64,000 nucleotides of DNA from Gp7-AA6 sp036001245 (GTDB lineage Bacteria > Acidobacteriota > Thermoanaerobaculia > UBA5066 > Gp7-AA6): positions 62,001 to 126,000 of the forward strand of contig DASYUL010000049.1 of assembly GCA_036001245.1 (NCBI GenBank). Reading direction: 5' to 3'. Positions 7,357 to 14,960 of this stretch are shown here, piece after piece. The notes under the pieces are model-generated. The model did no database searches, was not told where the DNA came from, and saw nothing but the letters and a program-made list of their open reading frames with translations. Position numbers and translations under genes: made by a program. Each line of letters starts with the position of its first letter. The stretch's first letter is position 1.

Positions 7357-8280
7357 TTTCGCCATCCCTTCGATCTGCTCCTTCAATCGGGGCTCCCGAT
7401 CGATCTGCTCCTTCAGCCAGCGCACCCGGCGCGCGAGCGTCGAGTCATCCCGTAAGAAAAGTCGCGCTGCCTCCGCGATGGGAATCCCGAACCGTTCCCT
7501 TCCGAGATACGCCGAGATCAGCCGCAAGCGTGCGACGTTGCGGCACCGGCTGCGACCGGTCAGATCGTCGAGGGTCCGCCCCGCACAGATGGCAATAGCC
7601 CGCGCGACGGATTCCGCGGTCCAGGTACGACTTCTCCCGGTGGGCCGCGAAGCCCTTCGGAGTGCCTCCTTCGCGAACTCCTCGTCGCCTTTGATCGACC
7701 TTGCATAGGCGGTTAGCGTCTCGTACGCGGGCGCGCCTGCACGGTGCGCCATCAAGTCGGCGTACCGGCGCATCGCCTCCGGCCGGGTCTGCGCGAGGAG
7801 TGCGAACGCCGAGTCGAGATCGAGCCAAGGTGGCCCGACCCCGCTTCGAAAAAAGCGGTCGCTCGACCACGGATACGAGCGCGCCTCCCGAACGATTCCC
7901 GCCTTGACCGGATTCTCGTGAATGTACCGGACCAGAGCGAGGAAATAGCGGTCGGAATCCACCAGGAAGGATTTGTACCGTCCCTGAAACAGGTGGCCAA
8001 CGCGCTCGTGGCGACGATTGAATGCCTGCGTGTAGGAAGACTGCAGCGCGTGCATGAAGTCGGAGAGTGAGCCTGGATCCTGCTCCAGAGCGAGGTGGAC
8101 GTGGTTGGGCATGAGGCAAAAAGCGTATAGCCGGACGCCGAACCGAGCGCGGTACCGGGCGATCCGTTCGATGTAATCCTCCCGGTCGCTGTCGTCGCGG
8201 AAGATGTCCCGCCGCTCGTTTCCGCGCGCCGTTATGTGATGAATGGCGCCGGGGGCCTGGAGTCTCGGTGGTCTGGCCAT
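7336..8280 (-). CDS. rayT: REP-associated tyrosine transposase (Y1/IS200-like)
   Basis: 314 residues. The N-terminal half is a Y1_Tnp (HUH) domain: IHHITARGNERRDIF, then the metal-binding His pair in MPNHVHLAL (about 57-65) and a probable catalytic Tyr in SSYTQAFNRRH. FQGRYKSFLVD and YIHENPVKAGIV are hallmark segments of RAYT proteins, which bind and cut REP palindromes as single strands. The C-terminal part (about 225-295, ending in STLARRVRWLKEQID) resembles the DnaA C-terminal helix-turn-helix, a known fusion in this family. The reading frame is intact. It is flanked by 26-bp inverted repeats. Confidence 0.92.
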   Translation of the reverse strand: MARPPRLQAPGAIHHITARGNERRDIFRDDSDREDYIERIARYRARFGVRLYAFCLMPNHVHLALEQDPGSLSDFMHALQSSYTQAFNRRHERVGHLFQGRYKSFLVDSDRYFLALVRYIHENPVKAGIVREARSYPWSSDRFFRSGVGPPWLDLDSAFALLAQTRPEAMRRYADLMAHRAGAPAYETLTAYARSIKGDEEFAKEALRRASRPTGRSRTWTAESVARAIAICAGRTLDDLTGRSRCRNVARLRLISAYLGRERFGIPIAEAARLFLRDDSTLARRVRWLKEQIDREPRLKEQIEGMAKKAELPA

Positions 8281-8355
8281 CCGAGAGAGATTGTCGCGAG
8301 GAGAGTGAGAGGGCCGGCGGGCGACGAGATCCCTCAGAGCGCGCGGCGACTGAAT

Positions 8356-8381
8356 AAGGCCGAAAGCCCTGCCTGACCCCT
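8356..8381 (-). repeat. Right terminal inverted repeat of the rayT unit
   Basis: Mirror of 7331-7356 with two mismatches. It ends at the rho stop codon, whose TAG is made by the repeat edge plus one base. Confidence 0.85.
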
Positions 8382-9711
8382 AGAAGCTCTTCAGGAAATC
8401 CGCGTTCGTCCGGAATTTGGAGAGGCGGCCGAGCACGAGCTCCATCGCCTGGATCTTGTCGGTGGCCGCGAGCGCCCGGCGCAGCTTGACGATCTTCGGG
8501 AGCTCATCGGGGTTGTAGAGCTTCTCTTCCTTGCGCGTCCCCGACTGCGGGATGTTGATGCACGGAAAGATCCTCCGATTGAAGAGGTCTCTGTCGAGCA
8601 GGATCTCCGTGTTCCCCGTGCCCTTGAACTCCTGGAAGATGATCTCGTCCATCCGCGAACCGGTGTCGACGAGCGCGGTCGCGATGATCGTCAGCGACCC
8701 GCCCCCTTCCGCGTTTCGCGCGGCGCCGAAGAAGCGGCGCGGCTTCTCCATCGTGCGGGCGTCCATGCCGCCCGAGAGGATCTTGCCGCCCCCCTTCTGC
8801 ATGTGGTTGTACGCGCGCGCCATCCGGGTAATCGAGTCGAGGAAGATGATCGCGTGCTTACCGCACTCGATCAGGCGCCGCGCGCGCTCCGCGACGATCT
8901 CGGCGACCGCGATGTGGTTTTCCGCGGAGAGGTCGGCGGATGACGCGATCACTTCTCCCCGCAGCACGCTGCGCCGGAAGTCGGTGATCTCCTCGGGGCG
9001 CTCGTCGATCAGAAGCACGATCACGTGCACGTCCGGGGCGTTGACGCCGACCGCGTGCGCCATCCGCTTCAGCAAGGTCGTCTTGCCGGCCTTCGGGGGC
9101 GCCACGATCAGGCAACGCTGGCCGCGGCCGATCGGCGCGAGCAAATCCGTCACGCGCCCGCACATTTCGTCCGGCTCGGTCTCGAGCTTCAACCAGGCGT
9201 TCGGGTCGATCGAGACGAGCTCCTGAAAAGCTGGACGCTGCCGGAACTGCGCCGGGGTCAGGCCTTCGACGGTGTCGATCCTTTTCACGACCGGCCGGCC
9301 GCCGTCGGCGGCGAATCCCCCGATCAGGGCTCCCGCTTCGAGACCTTCCCGCGCGATGAGATCACGCGGCACGATCGGATCGCGGGGCGTCGGCAGGTAG
9401 TTGGTCGCCGAGGCGACGAGGACTCCCGGCTGGTTGTCCTTCGGCGGGATATAGAGCACGCCTTCGACCGGCCGCTCCGGTCCGGTGGCGGCGAGCTCGT
9501 CGGCGCGTTCCGCCGCGCCATTCGCGCCGAAACCCCCCGGCCGTCCGCCCCTTCGGCGGCGCCGGCGGCGGCGCCGATGCGGACGCGCCGGCCCCTGCCC
9601 CTCTCCGGGGAGAGGCTCGCGAGTGTGAGCTCCGGGTGCGGATCGAGCCGCGCCTTCCGCCGAAACGGAAAAGGACGCAGCGTTTTCCGGGGTCGAGGGA
9701 TCTTCGGACAT
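8380..9711 (-). CDS. rho: Transcription termination factor Rho
   Basis: Hexameric RNA-dependent ATPase that ends transcription, 443 residues. After a disordered N-terminus (Ser/Pro/Gly-rich, then a run of nine arginines about 47-55) comes the cold-shock-like primary RNA site (about 85-150). The ATPase domain follows with Walker A APPKAGKTT, LLIDERPEEITDF, Walker B HAIIFLDSITRMARAYN, the Q/R-loop region around KGGGKILSGGMD, and GTGNTEILLDRDLF. The usual N-terminal helical Rho_N subdomain is not apparent and appears replaced by the Arg-rich stretch. The start ATG has CAGGAG upstream. The stop lies in the transposon inverted repeat. Confidence 0.95.
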   Translation of the reverse strand: MSEDPSTPENAASFSVSAEGAARSAPGAHTREPLPGEGQGPARPHRRRRRRRRRGGRPGGFGANGAAERADELAATGPERPVEGVLYIPPKDNQPGVLVASATNYLPTPRDPIVPRDLIAREGLEAGALIGGFAADGGRPVVKRIDTVEGLTPAQFRQRPAFQELVSIDPNAWLKLETEPDEMCGRVTDLLAPIGRGQRCLIVAPPKAGKTTLLKRMAHAVGVNAPDVHVIVLLIDERPEEITDFRRSVLRGEVIASSADLSAENHIAVAEIVAERARRLIECGKHAIIFLDSITRMARAYNHMQKGGGKILSGGMDARTMEKPRRFFGAARNAEGGGSLTIIATALVDTGSRMDEIIFQEFKGTGNTEILLDRDLFNRRIFPCINIPQSGTRKEEKLYNPDELPKIVKLRRALAATDKIQAMELVLGRLSKFRTNADFLKSF

Positions 9712-9844
9712 GAACTCCTGGATGCCGCCGCGCTGACTCGGGGTCCGGGCGGGAGGCCCTGATTCTAGCCCAAAACCGACGCCGAGCGCAGAAAAAAGGG
9801 GACCCTGCGATTCCCGTGCCCCGCGAAGCCCCGGAGGCCCCCCT

Positions 9845-10942
9845 TCACGTGAAGAGCGCGAGGACCCGCGAAGCGTCCGCGGGTGACACGCGAGCCAGCG
9901 CGAAATCCTCCCGGGCGTGCTCCTCCGTTGAAACGCCGACCAAGGCCGCAGTCATTCCGGGAGCAGAGCGGGAAAACTGGAGCGCCCGCTGCGCGCCGGG
10001 CGACGCGGTCGGGAAGGCCTCTTCCACTTCATCGGGAAGGTCGCCGGCGAGACGTCCCTGGAGGAGCGACGCCGACCCGAACGCAGCGACCCCGAGCGTC
10101 TTCGCGGCCGAGAGCGCCGGCAGCCGCCCGTCCGCGGTCTCCTGCGACCGGTAAACGACGGCCTGGGCCATCGCGAGATTGACCGGCAGCTGCACCGCGG
10201 CGAAGTGGTGATCCTTGCCCGCGACCTCGTCGGCGACCTTCGAGATCTCCGAGAGCGAAAGGTGCTCGGGATGTTCCGGCGGCACACGCAGGCCATCCCA
10301 GGTCGCGAGCCCCCACCGGTCGATCTTCCCGTCGGCGACCGCGCGCTCGAGCGCTTCGACCGCCCTTACGAGCCGCGCTCGAAAGGTCGGACGATCGACG
10401 GAGGTCCGCTGGGACTCGATGTTGTGCAGGTAGTACAGGTCGATCGTCTCGAGCTGGAGGTTCTGGCGGCTGCGGTCGATCTGGTCGCGCAGGTAAGCGG
10501 ACGCGATGCAGTTGCCGCCCCCGGCGATCTCCGCCTTGGGCGCGATCCCGCTCGCGACGAACGTCTCCAGGACGTACCGGCGCGGCTCGCGCGGATCGTC
10601 GGAGTCGTGGGGCAGGTAGCCGCCCTTCGTCGACACGAAGACTTCGTCGCGGCGCGCGGCACCCGTTCGGAAGGCGTCGGCGAGGGCGCGCCCGATCGCC
10701 CGCTCGCTCTTCTGGCCCCGGTAGTTGATCGCCGAGTCGAAGACGTTGACGCCGGACGCGAGCGCGACTCCAACGCACGTCTCGTAGCCGCGGTCGGTCT
10801 CCGCGTCCTCTTTTCCGAGATAGGTCCCGAGACCGATCGACGAGAGAGAGAGGCCGGCGGCATCGCGGAAGTGCCCGGCCGCGGCTTTCGAGCGCCCGGC
10901 AAAGCGCTTGGTTCCTTCGAGAGTGGCTCGCCCCGCGATCAC
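9845..10942 (-). CDS. Aldo/keto reductase
   Basis: 365 residues, a TIM-barrel NADPH-dependent oxidoreductase with unknown substrate. The AKR catalytic set is visible: Asp and Tyr in FDSAINYRGQKSE, Lys in VSTKGGYLP, and His in YYLHNIE. The barrel continues through KIDRWGLATWDGL, AVQLPVNLAMAQ and the cofactor-binding end, here SRSAPGMTAALVGVS. It is somewhat longer than typical AKRs (about 320), with an insertion around GGYLPHDSDDPREPRRYV, as in the aryl-alcohol/YghZ-like groups. It stands alone; a short heptamer repeat separates it from the DUF1501 gene. Confidence 0.85.
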   Translation of the reverse strand: MIAGRATLEGTKRFAGRSKAAAGHFRDAAGLSLSSIGLGTYLGKEDAETDRGYETCVGVALASGVNVFDSAINYRGQKSERAIGRALADAFRTGAARRDEVFVSTKGGYLPHDSDDPREPRRYVLETFVASGIAPKAEIAGGGNCIASAYLRDQIDRSRQNLQLETIDLYYLHNIESQRTSVDRPTFRARLVRAVEALERAVADGKIDRWGLATWDGLRVPPEHPEHLSLSEISKVADEVAGKDHHFAAVQLPVNLAMAQAVVYRSQETADGRLPALSAAKTLGVAAFGSASLLQGRLAGDLPDEVEEAFPTASPGAQRALQFSRSAPGMTAALVGVSTEEHAREDFALARVSPADASRVLALFT

Positions 10943-10949
10943 GCGGGGA

Positions 10950-10963
10950 AGCTATCAGCTATC
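10950..10963. repeat. Two units of a 7-bp tandem repeat
   Basis: AGCTATC repeated twice, followed by a degenerate CGCTAGG, in the short gap between the DUF1501 stop and the aldo/keto reductase start. One of several heptamer-period repeats at gene junctions. Confidence 0.6.
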
Positions 10964-10965
10964 CG

Positions 10966-12216
10966 CTAGGCGTACGCGCGGTTCACGAAACCGAGGTTGG
11001 GATAGCCGCTCCCGAGGATTGCGGCGGAGTCCGCGCCGAGCCAGTCCTGGAGGATCGTGCCGTAGTACGACCGGAAATCGTTCTGCATCCGGCGATTCCC
11101 GTTCGAGTCCAGGTTCGCGAGGTCGGGGACGCCTCCGTAGATGCCCGGGACGACCGCGTTTCCGACGACGAAGTGGGTTCCGAGAGTGCCGTGGTCCGTG
11201 CCGTTCGACCCGTTGTCCTGCGGGCGGCGGCCGAACTCCGACCAGCTCATGAGGAGAACGTCGTGCGACTTGCCGTGAGCGTCGAGGTCGTCGAAGAGCG
11301 CCTTGATCCCGTTCGAGACGGTGGTCAGGAGCGGCGGCTGGTCGGTGTTCTGGGTCGCGTGATTGTCGAACCCGCCGAACGTGATGTACAGGATGCGCGC
11401 GCCCACGTTCGCGTTGATGATCTGCGCGATGAGAAGCAGCCCGGCGCCGAGCGTCCCGGCGGGATAAGTCCCACCGGACACGTAGCCGGTGCCGACTGTC
11501 TGCAGGATGTCGGAGGAGCTGATGCCGTCAGACCCGACCTGCGACAGCGTATCCACGGTGTTGGCGATCTCGTATTCGCCGCCGTTCTCCGTCAGAAACG
11601 TCCGGATCTGGTTGTTGCGGTCGGCCGGATACTGGCCGTCGGTCGCGTACTGATAGCTTGCGAGGCTGACGAACGACGGAACCCCGACGTTGTCGGCGAG
11701 CAGCGTCCGCGGGAGCGACTGCGAGATCGCCGTACAGGAAAGCGGGTTCCCATTGCCCGCGATGTAGCGGTCCGCCCAGCGGCCGAGCCAGCCGTGTCTG
11801 ACCGCGAGCTGTGGATCGGCCGTGTGCCAGACGTCGCGCGCGGCAAAGTGGGAGAGGCTCGAGTTCGGATATCCGACGTTCTCCACGACCGCCAGCCGGT
11901 TGACGTCCCAGAGCGACTTCAAACCGGTCATCACGGAATTCAGCCCGAGCCGACTGTCGAGCGGAAGGACCGTGTTCGCGGCGACGCCGATCCGCGATCG
12001 CAGCTGCAGGTACAGATTGTCCGTGTACGGGACGACCGTGTTCAGGTCGTCGTTGCCGCCGGCGAGCTCGAGGACGACGAGCGTCCGGTTCGCGAGCTCC
12101 GCCGCGACGGACTCCTCGAAGAATTTCGCGCCCTTGACCGCCCAGCGCGGCACCATCGCCGATACCGTCACGAACCCGGAAGTGCGGACGAGGAAATCGC
12201 GTCTGGAAATCGGCAT
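10966..12216 (-). CDS. DUF1501 family exported protein
   Basis: 416 residues, sulfatase/phosphatase-superfamily-like DUF1501. A twin-arginine signal opens the protein (SRRDFLVRTSGFVTVSA), so it is likely exported folded. The family core is present: RTLVVLELAGGNDDLNTVVPY, LFDDLDAHGKSHDVLLMSWSEFGRR and GTDHGTLGTHFVVG. Function is unknown; in many genomes DUF1501 genes are paired with DUF1800, and here it lies nine bases behind one, in the same operon. The paired products probably work together in the envelope (inference). Confidence 0.88.
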   Translation of the reverse strand: MPISRRDFLVRTSGFVTVSAMVPRWAVKGAKFFEESVAAELANRTLVVLELAGGNDDLNTVVPYTDNLYLQLRSRIGVAANTVLPLDSRLGLNSVMTGLKSLWDVNRLAVVENVGYPNSSLSHFAARDVWHTADPQLAVRHGWLGRWADRYIAGNGNPLSCTAISQSLPRTLLADNVGVPSFVSLASYQYATDGQYPADRNNQIRTFLTENGGEYEIANTVDTLSQVGSDGISSSDILQTVGTGYVSGGTYPAGTLGAGLLLIAQIINANVGARILYITFGGFDNHATQNTDQPPLLTTVSNGIKALFDDLDAHGKSHDVLLMSWSEFGRRPQDNGSNGTDHGTLGTHFVVGNAVVPGIYGGVPDLANLDSNGNRRMQNDFRSYYGTILQDWLGADSAAILGSGYPNLGFVNRAYA

Positions 12217-12225
12217 GCGGTCTCC

Positions 12226-13602
12226 CTAGGCGAGGTGGAACGCCGGTCCGGTCAGCATCAGGTGGACGAGCCCGCGCACCTTCTTGTCGACGTTCGTCGC
12301 GGTGTTGGTCCAGCTCCCGCGCGAGCCGTCGTCGTTCGCGTTCATGTAATCGACCCACGCGGCACGGACTTTCGGCGAGACGTCGGCGACGTTGAAGCGG
12401 TCCGCCAGGATGTCGACGACCTCCTCCGCGGTGGATGCGTCGCGACCCGCGAGAAGGCGATTCGGATCGAAGCGCGTGCCGGAGGTACCGCGATTCGTAC
12501 AGATCGTGTTCACCATCGTCGAGCGCGCGAAAAGCGTGCCGGTGTTCATCCAGGAGGTGCCCCAGTCCCACCCCTTCGCGTCCTCCGGGTTGAAGAGGAT
12601 CTGACCCATCGTTCCGAGCTGGCGCGCGGCGACGTCGAAGTCGCTCGTGGCCTCGAGCATGCGGATCGTCGCCACCGCATACTCGGCCGGGCTGCGGACC
12701 CACGTCTTTCGCGTGTGCGCCTCGTAGAACTCCGGGTGGACGAGGATCTGCCGCACGACCTCGCGAATGGAGTGATCGGACGAGACGTAGACGTCCGAGA
12801 GCTCGTCGATAACGTGCTGCGGCGGGGTCTCGTAGGCGAAGAACGTCCAGAGCTTCGCTCCGATGAAGCGGCCGGAGACCGAGCCCTCCGAGTCGGCATG
12901 ATTCAAGATGATTCGGATCGCGTCGGCGCCGTTCCAGTTGCCGGTAGACCCGAGGATCGTCTTCGCGCCGTTGTCGTGGACGGCGGGGTTGTCGAGGTAC
13001 GTCGCGCCGTTGTAGTCGTCGCTCTGCCGGTAGTTCTGGACGGTCCACCCGGTGAGCGCCCGCGCGACCTCGCGCACGTCGCCCTCGGTGTAGTGGCCGA
13101 TCCCGAGAGTCAAGAGCTCCATGAGCTCGCGCCCGTAGTTCTCGTTCGGCCTCCCGGCGCGGTTCAACCAGTTGTCGAGCCAGACGAGCATCGCCGGGTC
13201 CTGCGAGATCTTGAGCACGATGTCGTCGAACCGCGCGACCGCGTACTGCCGCTCGGTCCGGTTCTGGTTCAGGATGAGCGTGACGCCGCGGACCTTCGAG
13301 ATACCGGAGGTCCAGTGGAGGTTCCAGAAGTACGTCATCTTCTCCTCGAGCGGGCGCGGGGAAAACGCCATCCGATCGAGGAACCACTGCTGGATGCCGC
13401 GGAGGCCCGTCAGGTTGTAGTTCTTCGCCGCGAGGGCGCTTTCGTAGGCGGTCGGGCTGATGGATTCGTAGTCGACGAGGCGCGAGACCGCGCCCTCGAG
13501 ACCCCGCCCGTACAGTTCGTCGATCTCCGCGGGCGTCCCGCCGAAGCCGGCTCGCCGCAGAAGATGCGCGGCAGCTTCACGGGTCCAGTCGACTGTAGTC
13601 AT
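12226..13602 (-). CDS. DUF1800 family protein
   Basis: 458 residues. Family features run from the N-terminal AAHLLRRAGFGGTPAEIDEL through RPLEEKMTYFWNLHWTSG, GRPNENYGRELMELLTLGIG, EVARALTGW and FRLWTFFAYE-like segments to the C-terminal RGLVHLMLTGPAF. No classical signal peptide is apparent. Function is unknown; the partner is the DUF1501 gene just downstream. The ATG has GGGAGGGG upstream, a clear ribosome binding site, unlike the leaderless-looking genes nearby. Confidence 0.88.
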   Translation of the reverse strand: MTTVDWTREAAAHLLRRAGFGGTPAEIDELYGRGLEGAVSRLVDYESISPTAYESALAAKNYNLTGLRGIQQWFLDRMAFSPRPLEEKMTYFWNLHWTSGISKVRGVTLILNQNRTERQYAVARFDDIVLKISQDPAMLVWLDNWLNRAGRPNENYGRELMELLTLGIGHYTEGDVREVARALTGWTVQNYRQSDDYNGATYLDNPAVHDNGAKTILGSTGNWNGADAIRIILNHADSEGSVSGRFIGAKLWTFFAYETPPQHVIDELSDVYVSSDHSIREVVRQILVHPEFYEAHTRKTWVRSPAEYAVATIRMLEATSDFDVAARQLGTMGQILFNPEDAKGWDWGTSWMNTGTLFARSTMVNTICTNRGTSGTRFDPNRLLAGRDASTAEEVVDILADRFNVADVSPKVRAAWVDYMNANDDGSRGSWTNTATNVDKKVRGLVHLMLTGPAFHLA

Positions 13603-13692
13603 GGTGCCCCTCCCGGGCGGTCTACTGGCAGGATAGACGAGAGGAGCGACGGGCGGTTTACGGACGATTCGTGAGCGGCTTACGGCTCACGG

Positions 13693-14820
13693 TCAGAAAA
13701 CCGGCAGGGGTATCCCGTTGGTGCGCGTCGTCCCTTCGACCCTGGGGTCCCACCGGCCGGGGATCGGGGTTTCGCATGTCGGACACGCCCCCGAGGCGAG
13801 GCGGTTCCTTCGCACCCGGAAGCCGTAGCGCTCGATGACGGTCGTCCCGCACTCGGGACAGCGCGTGTCCTCCCACTTGCCCACCTGTCCCGGGAGATTG
13901 CCGGCGTAGACGTAGCGCAGCCCTTCCTCCGTGCCCATCTCCGCCGCGCGCACGAGCGTCGAGGCCGGAGTCCCTCCGCGGTCGGTCATCTTGTAGTCGG
14001 GATGGAACGCGGTGACGTGCCAGGGAACGTCCTTCGAGACCGAAGCCACGAATGCGGCCGCCCGACGGAGCTCGTCTTCGGAGTCGTTGAAGCCGGGTAT
14101 GACGAGTGTCAGGACCTCGAGCCAGATTCCGCGATCGTGGATTCCCTGGATCGTGTCGAGGACGTTGGCGAGCACGCCTCCGAGCTCGCGGTAGTGCTTG
14201 TCGTCCATGGACTTCAGATCGACCTTGTAGAAGTCGATCCACGGCCGGACGTAGTCGAGCACCTGCGGAGTCCCATTGCCGTTCGAGACGTAGGCCGTGT
14301 AGAGACTGCGACGCTTCGCCTCGGCAAAGACGCCGACCGCCCACTCCGACGTGATCAGCGGCTCGTTGTAGGTTGAGACGACCGTCGGCGCGCCGCATTC
14401 GGCGGCGAGCTCCGCGAGCCCGGCCGGCGAGACGTCGCGCGGCGGCGCGACCGCCTGCGGATCCCGGATGGACTGTGACGTGAACCAGTTCTGGCAGTAC
14501 CCGCAGTGAAAGTCGCAGCCGAGCATTCCGAACGAGAGGGCGTCCGATCCGGGCAGGGCGTGGAAGAACGGCTTCTTCTCGATCGGATCGCACTGGATCG
14601 CGCCGACGTAGCCCCACGGGACTTTCAGAACTCCGCCTTCGTTGTAGCGGACGCGGCAGACCCCCTCCCGCCCCTCCGGGATCGGGCATCGATGACCGCA
14701 GGAGTAGCACTTCAGCCGGCCGTCGGGCAGTTGCTCGACGAGCTCCGGCGCGGCCGCCACGGTGCGGCGGGCAAGGACCTGCGCGACGGGAGACTTCGAC
14801 GTCGGGACGCGAGCAGCCAT
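13693..14820 (-). CDS. amrS: AmmeMemoRadiSam system radical SAM enzyme
   Basis: 375 residues. The radical SAM cluster is CDFHCGYC (CxxxCxxC), preceded by the family's N-terminal Cys pair (CYSCGHRCPIPEGREGVCRVR) and GALP-type segments (FFHALPGSDALSFG). VVSTYNEPLITSEW and YVSNGNGTP are typical AmrS strands. A second zinc-ribbon-like CPECG...CPTC at the C-terminus follows. AmrS proteins occur with Memo and AMMECR1 proteins, and the chemistry of the system is unresolved; neither partner is in this window. The start is ATG 14820, since the open frame upstream is low-complexity. Confidence 0.9.
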   Translation of the reverse strand: MAARVPTSKSPVAQVLARRTVAAAPELVEQLPDGRLKCYSCGHRCPIPEGREGVCRVRYNEGGVLKVPWGYVGAIQCDPIEKKPFFHALPGSDALSFGMLGCDFHCGYCQNWFTSQSIRDPQAVAPPRDVSPAGLAELAAECGAPTVVSTYNEPLITSEWAVGVFAEAKRRSLYTAYVSNGNGTPQVLDYVRPWIDFYKVDLKSMDDKHYRELGGVLANVLDTIQGIHDRGIWLEVLTLVIPGFNDSEDELRRAAAFVASVSKDVPWHVTAFHPDYKMTDRGGTPASTLVRAAEMGTEEGLRYVYAGNLPGQVGKWEDTRCPECGTTVIERYGFRVRRNRLASGACPTCETPIPGRWDPRVEGTTRTNGIPLPVF

Positions 14821-14948
14821 CGTGAGAACGATAACGCCGGATGGCGTTGGCTCATTCACCGCCCTCACCCCGCCTCCCGGAGCGAGAGGGTGCAGCGCGA
14901 GCTCGATACCCTCCCACAAACGAGAAATGTCGCGTGCGGAGCGCAGGT

Positions 14949-14954
14949 TATGAT
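14949..14954 (+). promoter_or_regulatory. -10 element before the propeller protein
   Basis: TATGAT followed by six bases and the ATG at 14961, predicting a leaderless transcript. Confidence 0.5.
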
Positions 14955-14960
14955 CCGCCG

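Larger units (their letters stand above)
7330..8382 (-). mobile_element. REP-associated transposase unit with terminal inverted repeats
   Basis: A single transposase gene bounded by near-perfect inverted repeats at 7331-7356 and 8356-8381 (24 of 26 positions match). Both repeats begin AGGGGTCAGGCAGGG read inward. With one flanking T, each repeat supplies a TAG that ends the neighbouring gene: the helicase on the left and rho on the right. The arrangement suggests an inserted or once-mobile unit between the two housekeeping genes. Confidence 0.7.

Noticed and set aside
11173..13674. 833-codon plus-strand frame opposite DUF1501 and DUF1800
   Set aside because: Arg/Val/Glu-rich low-complexity antisense reading; both minus-strand genes have clear domain motifs.
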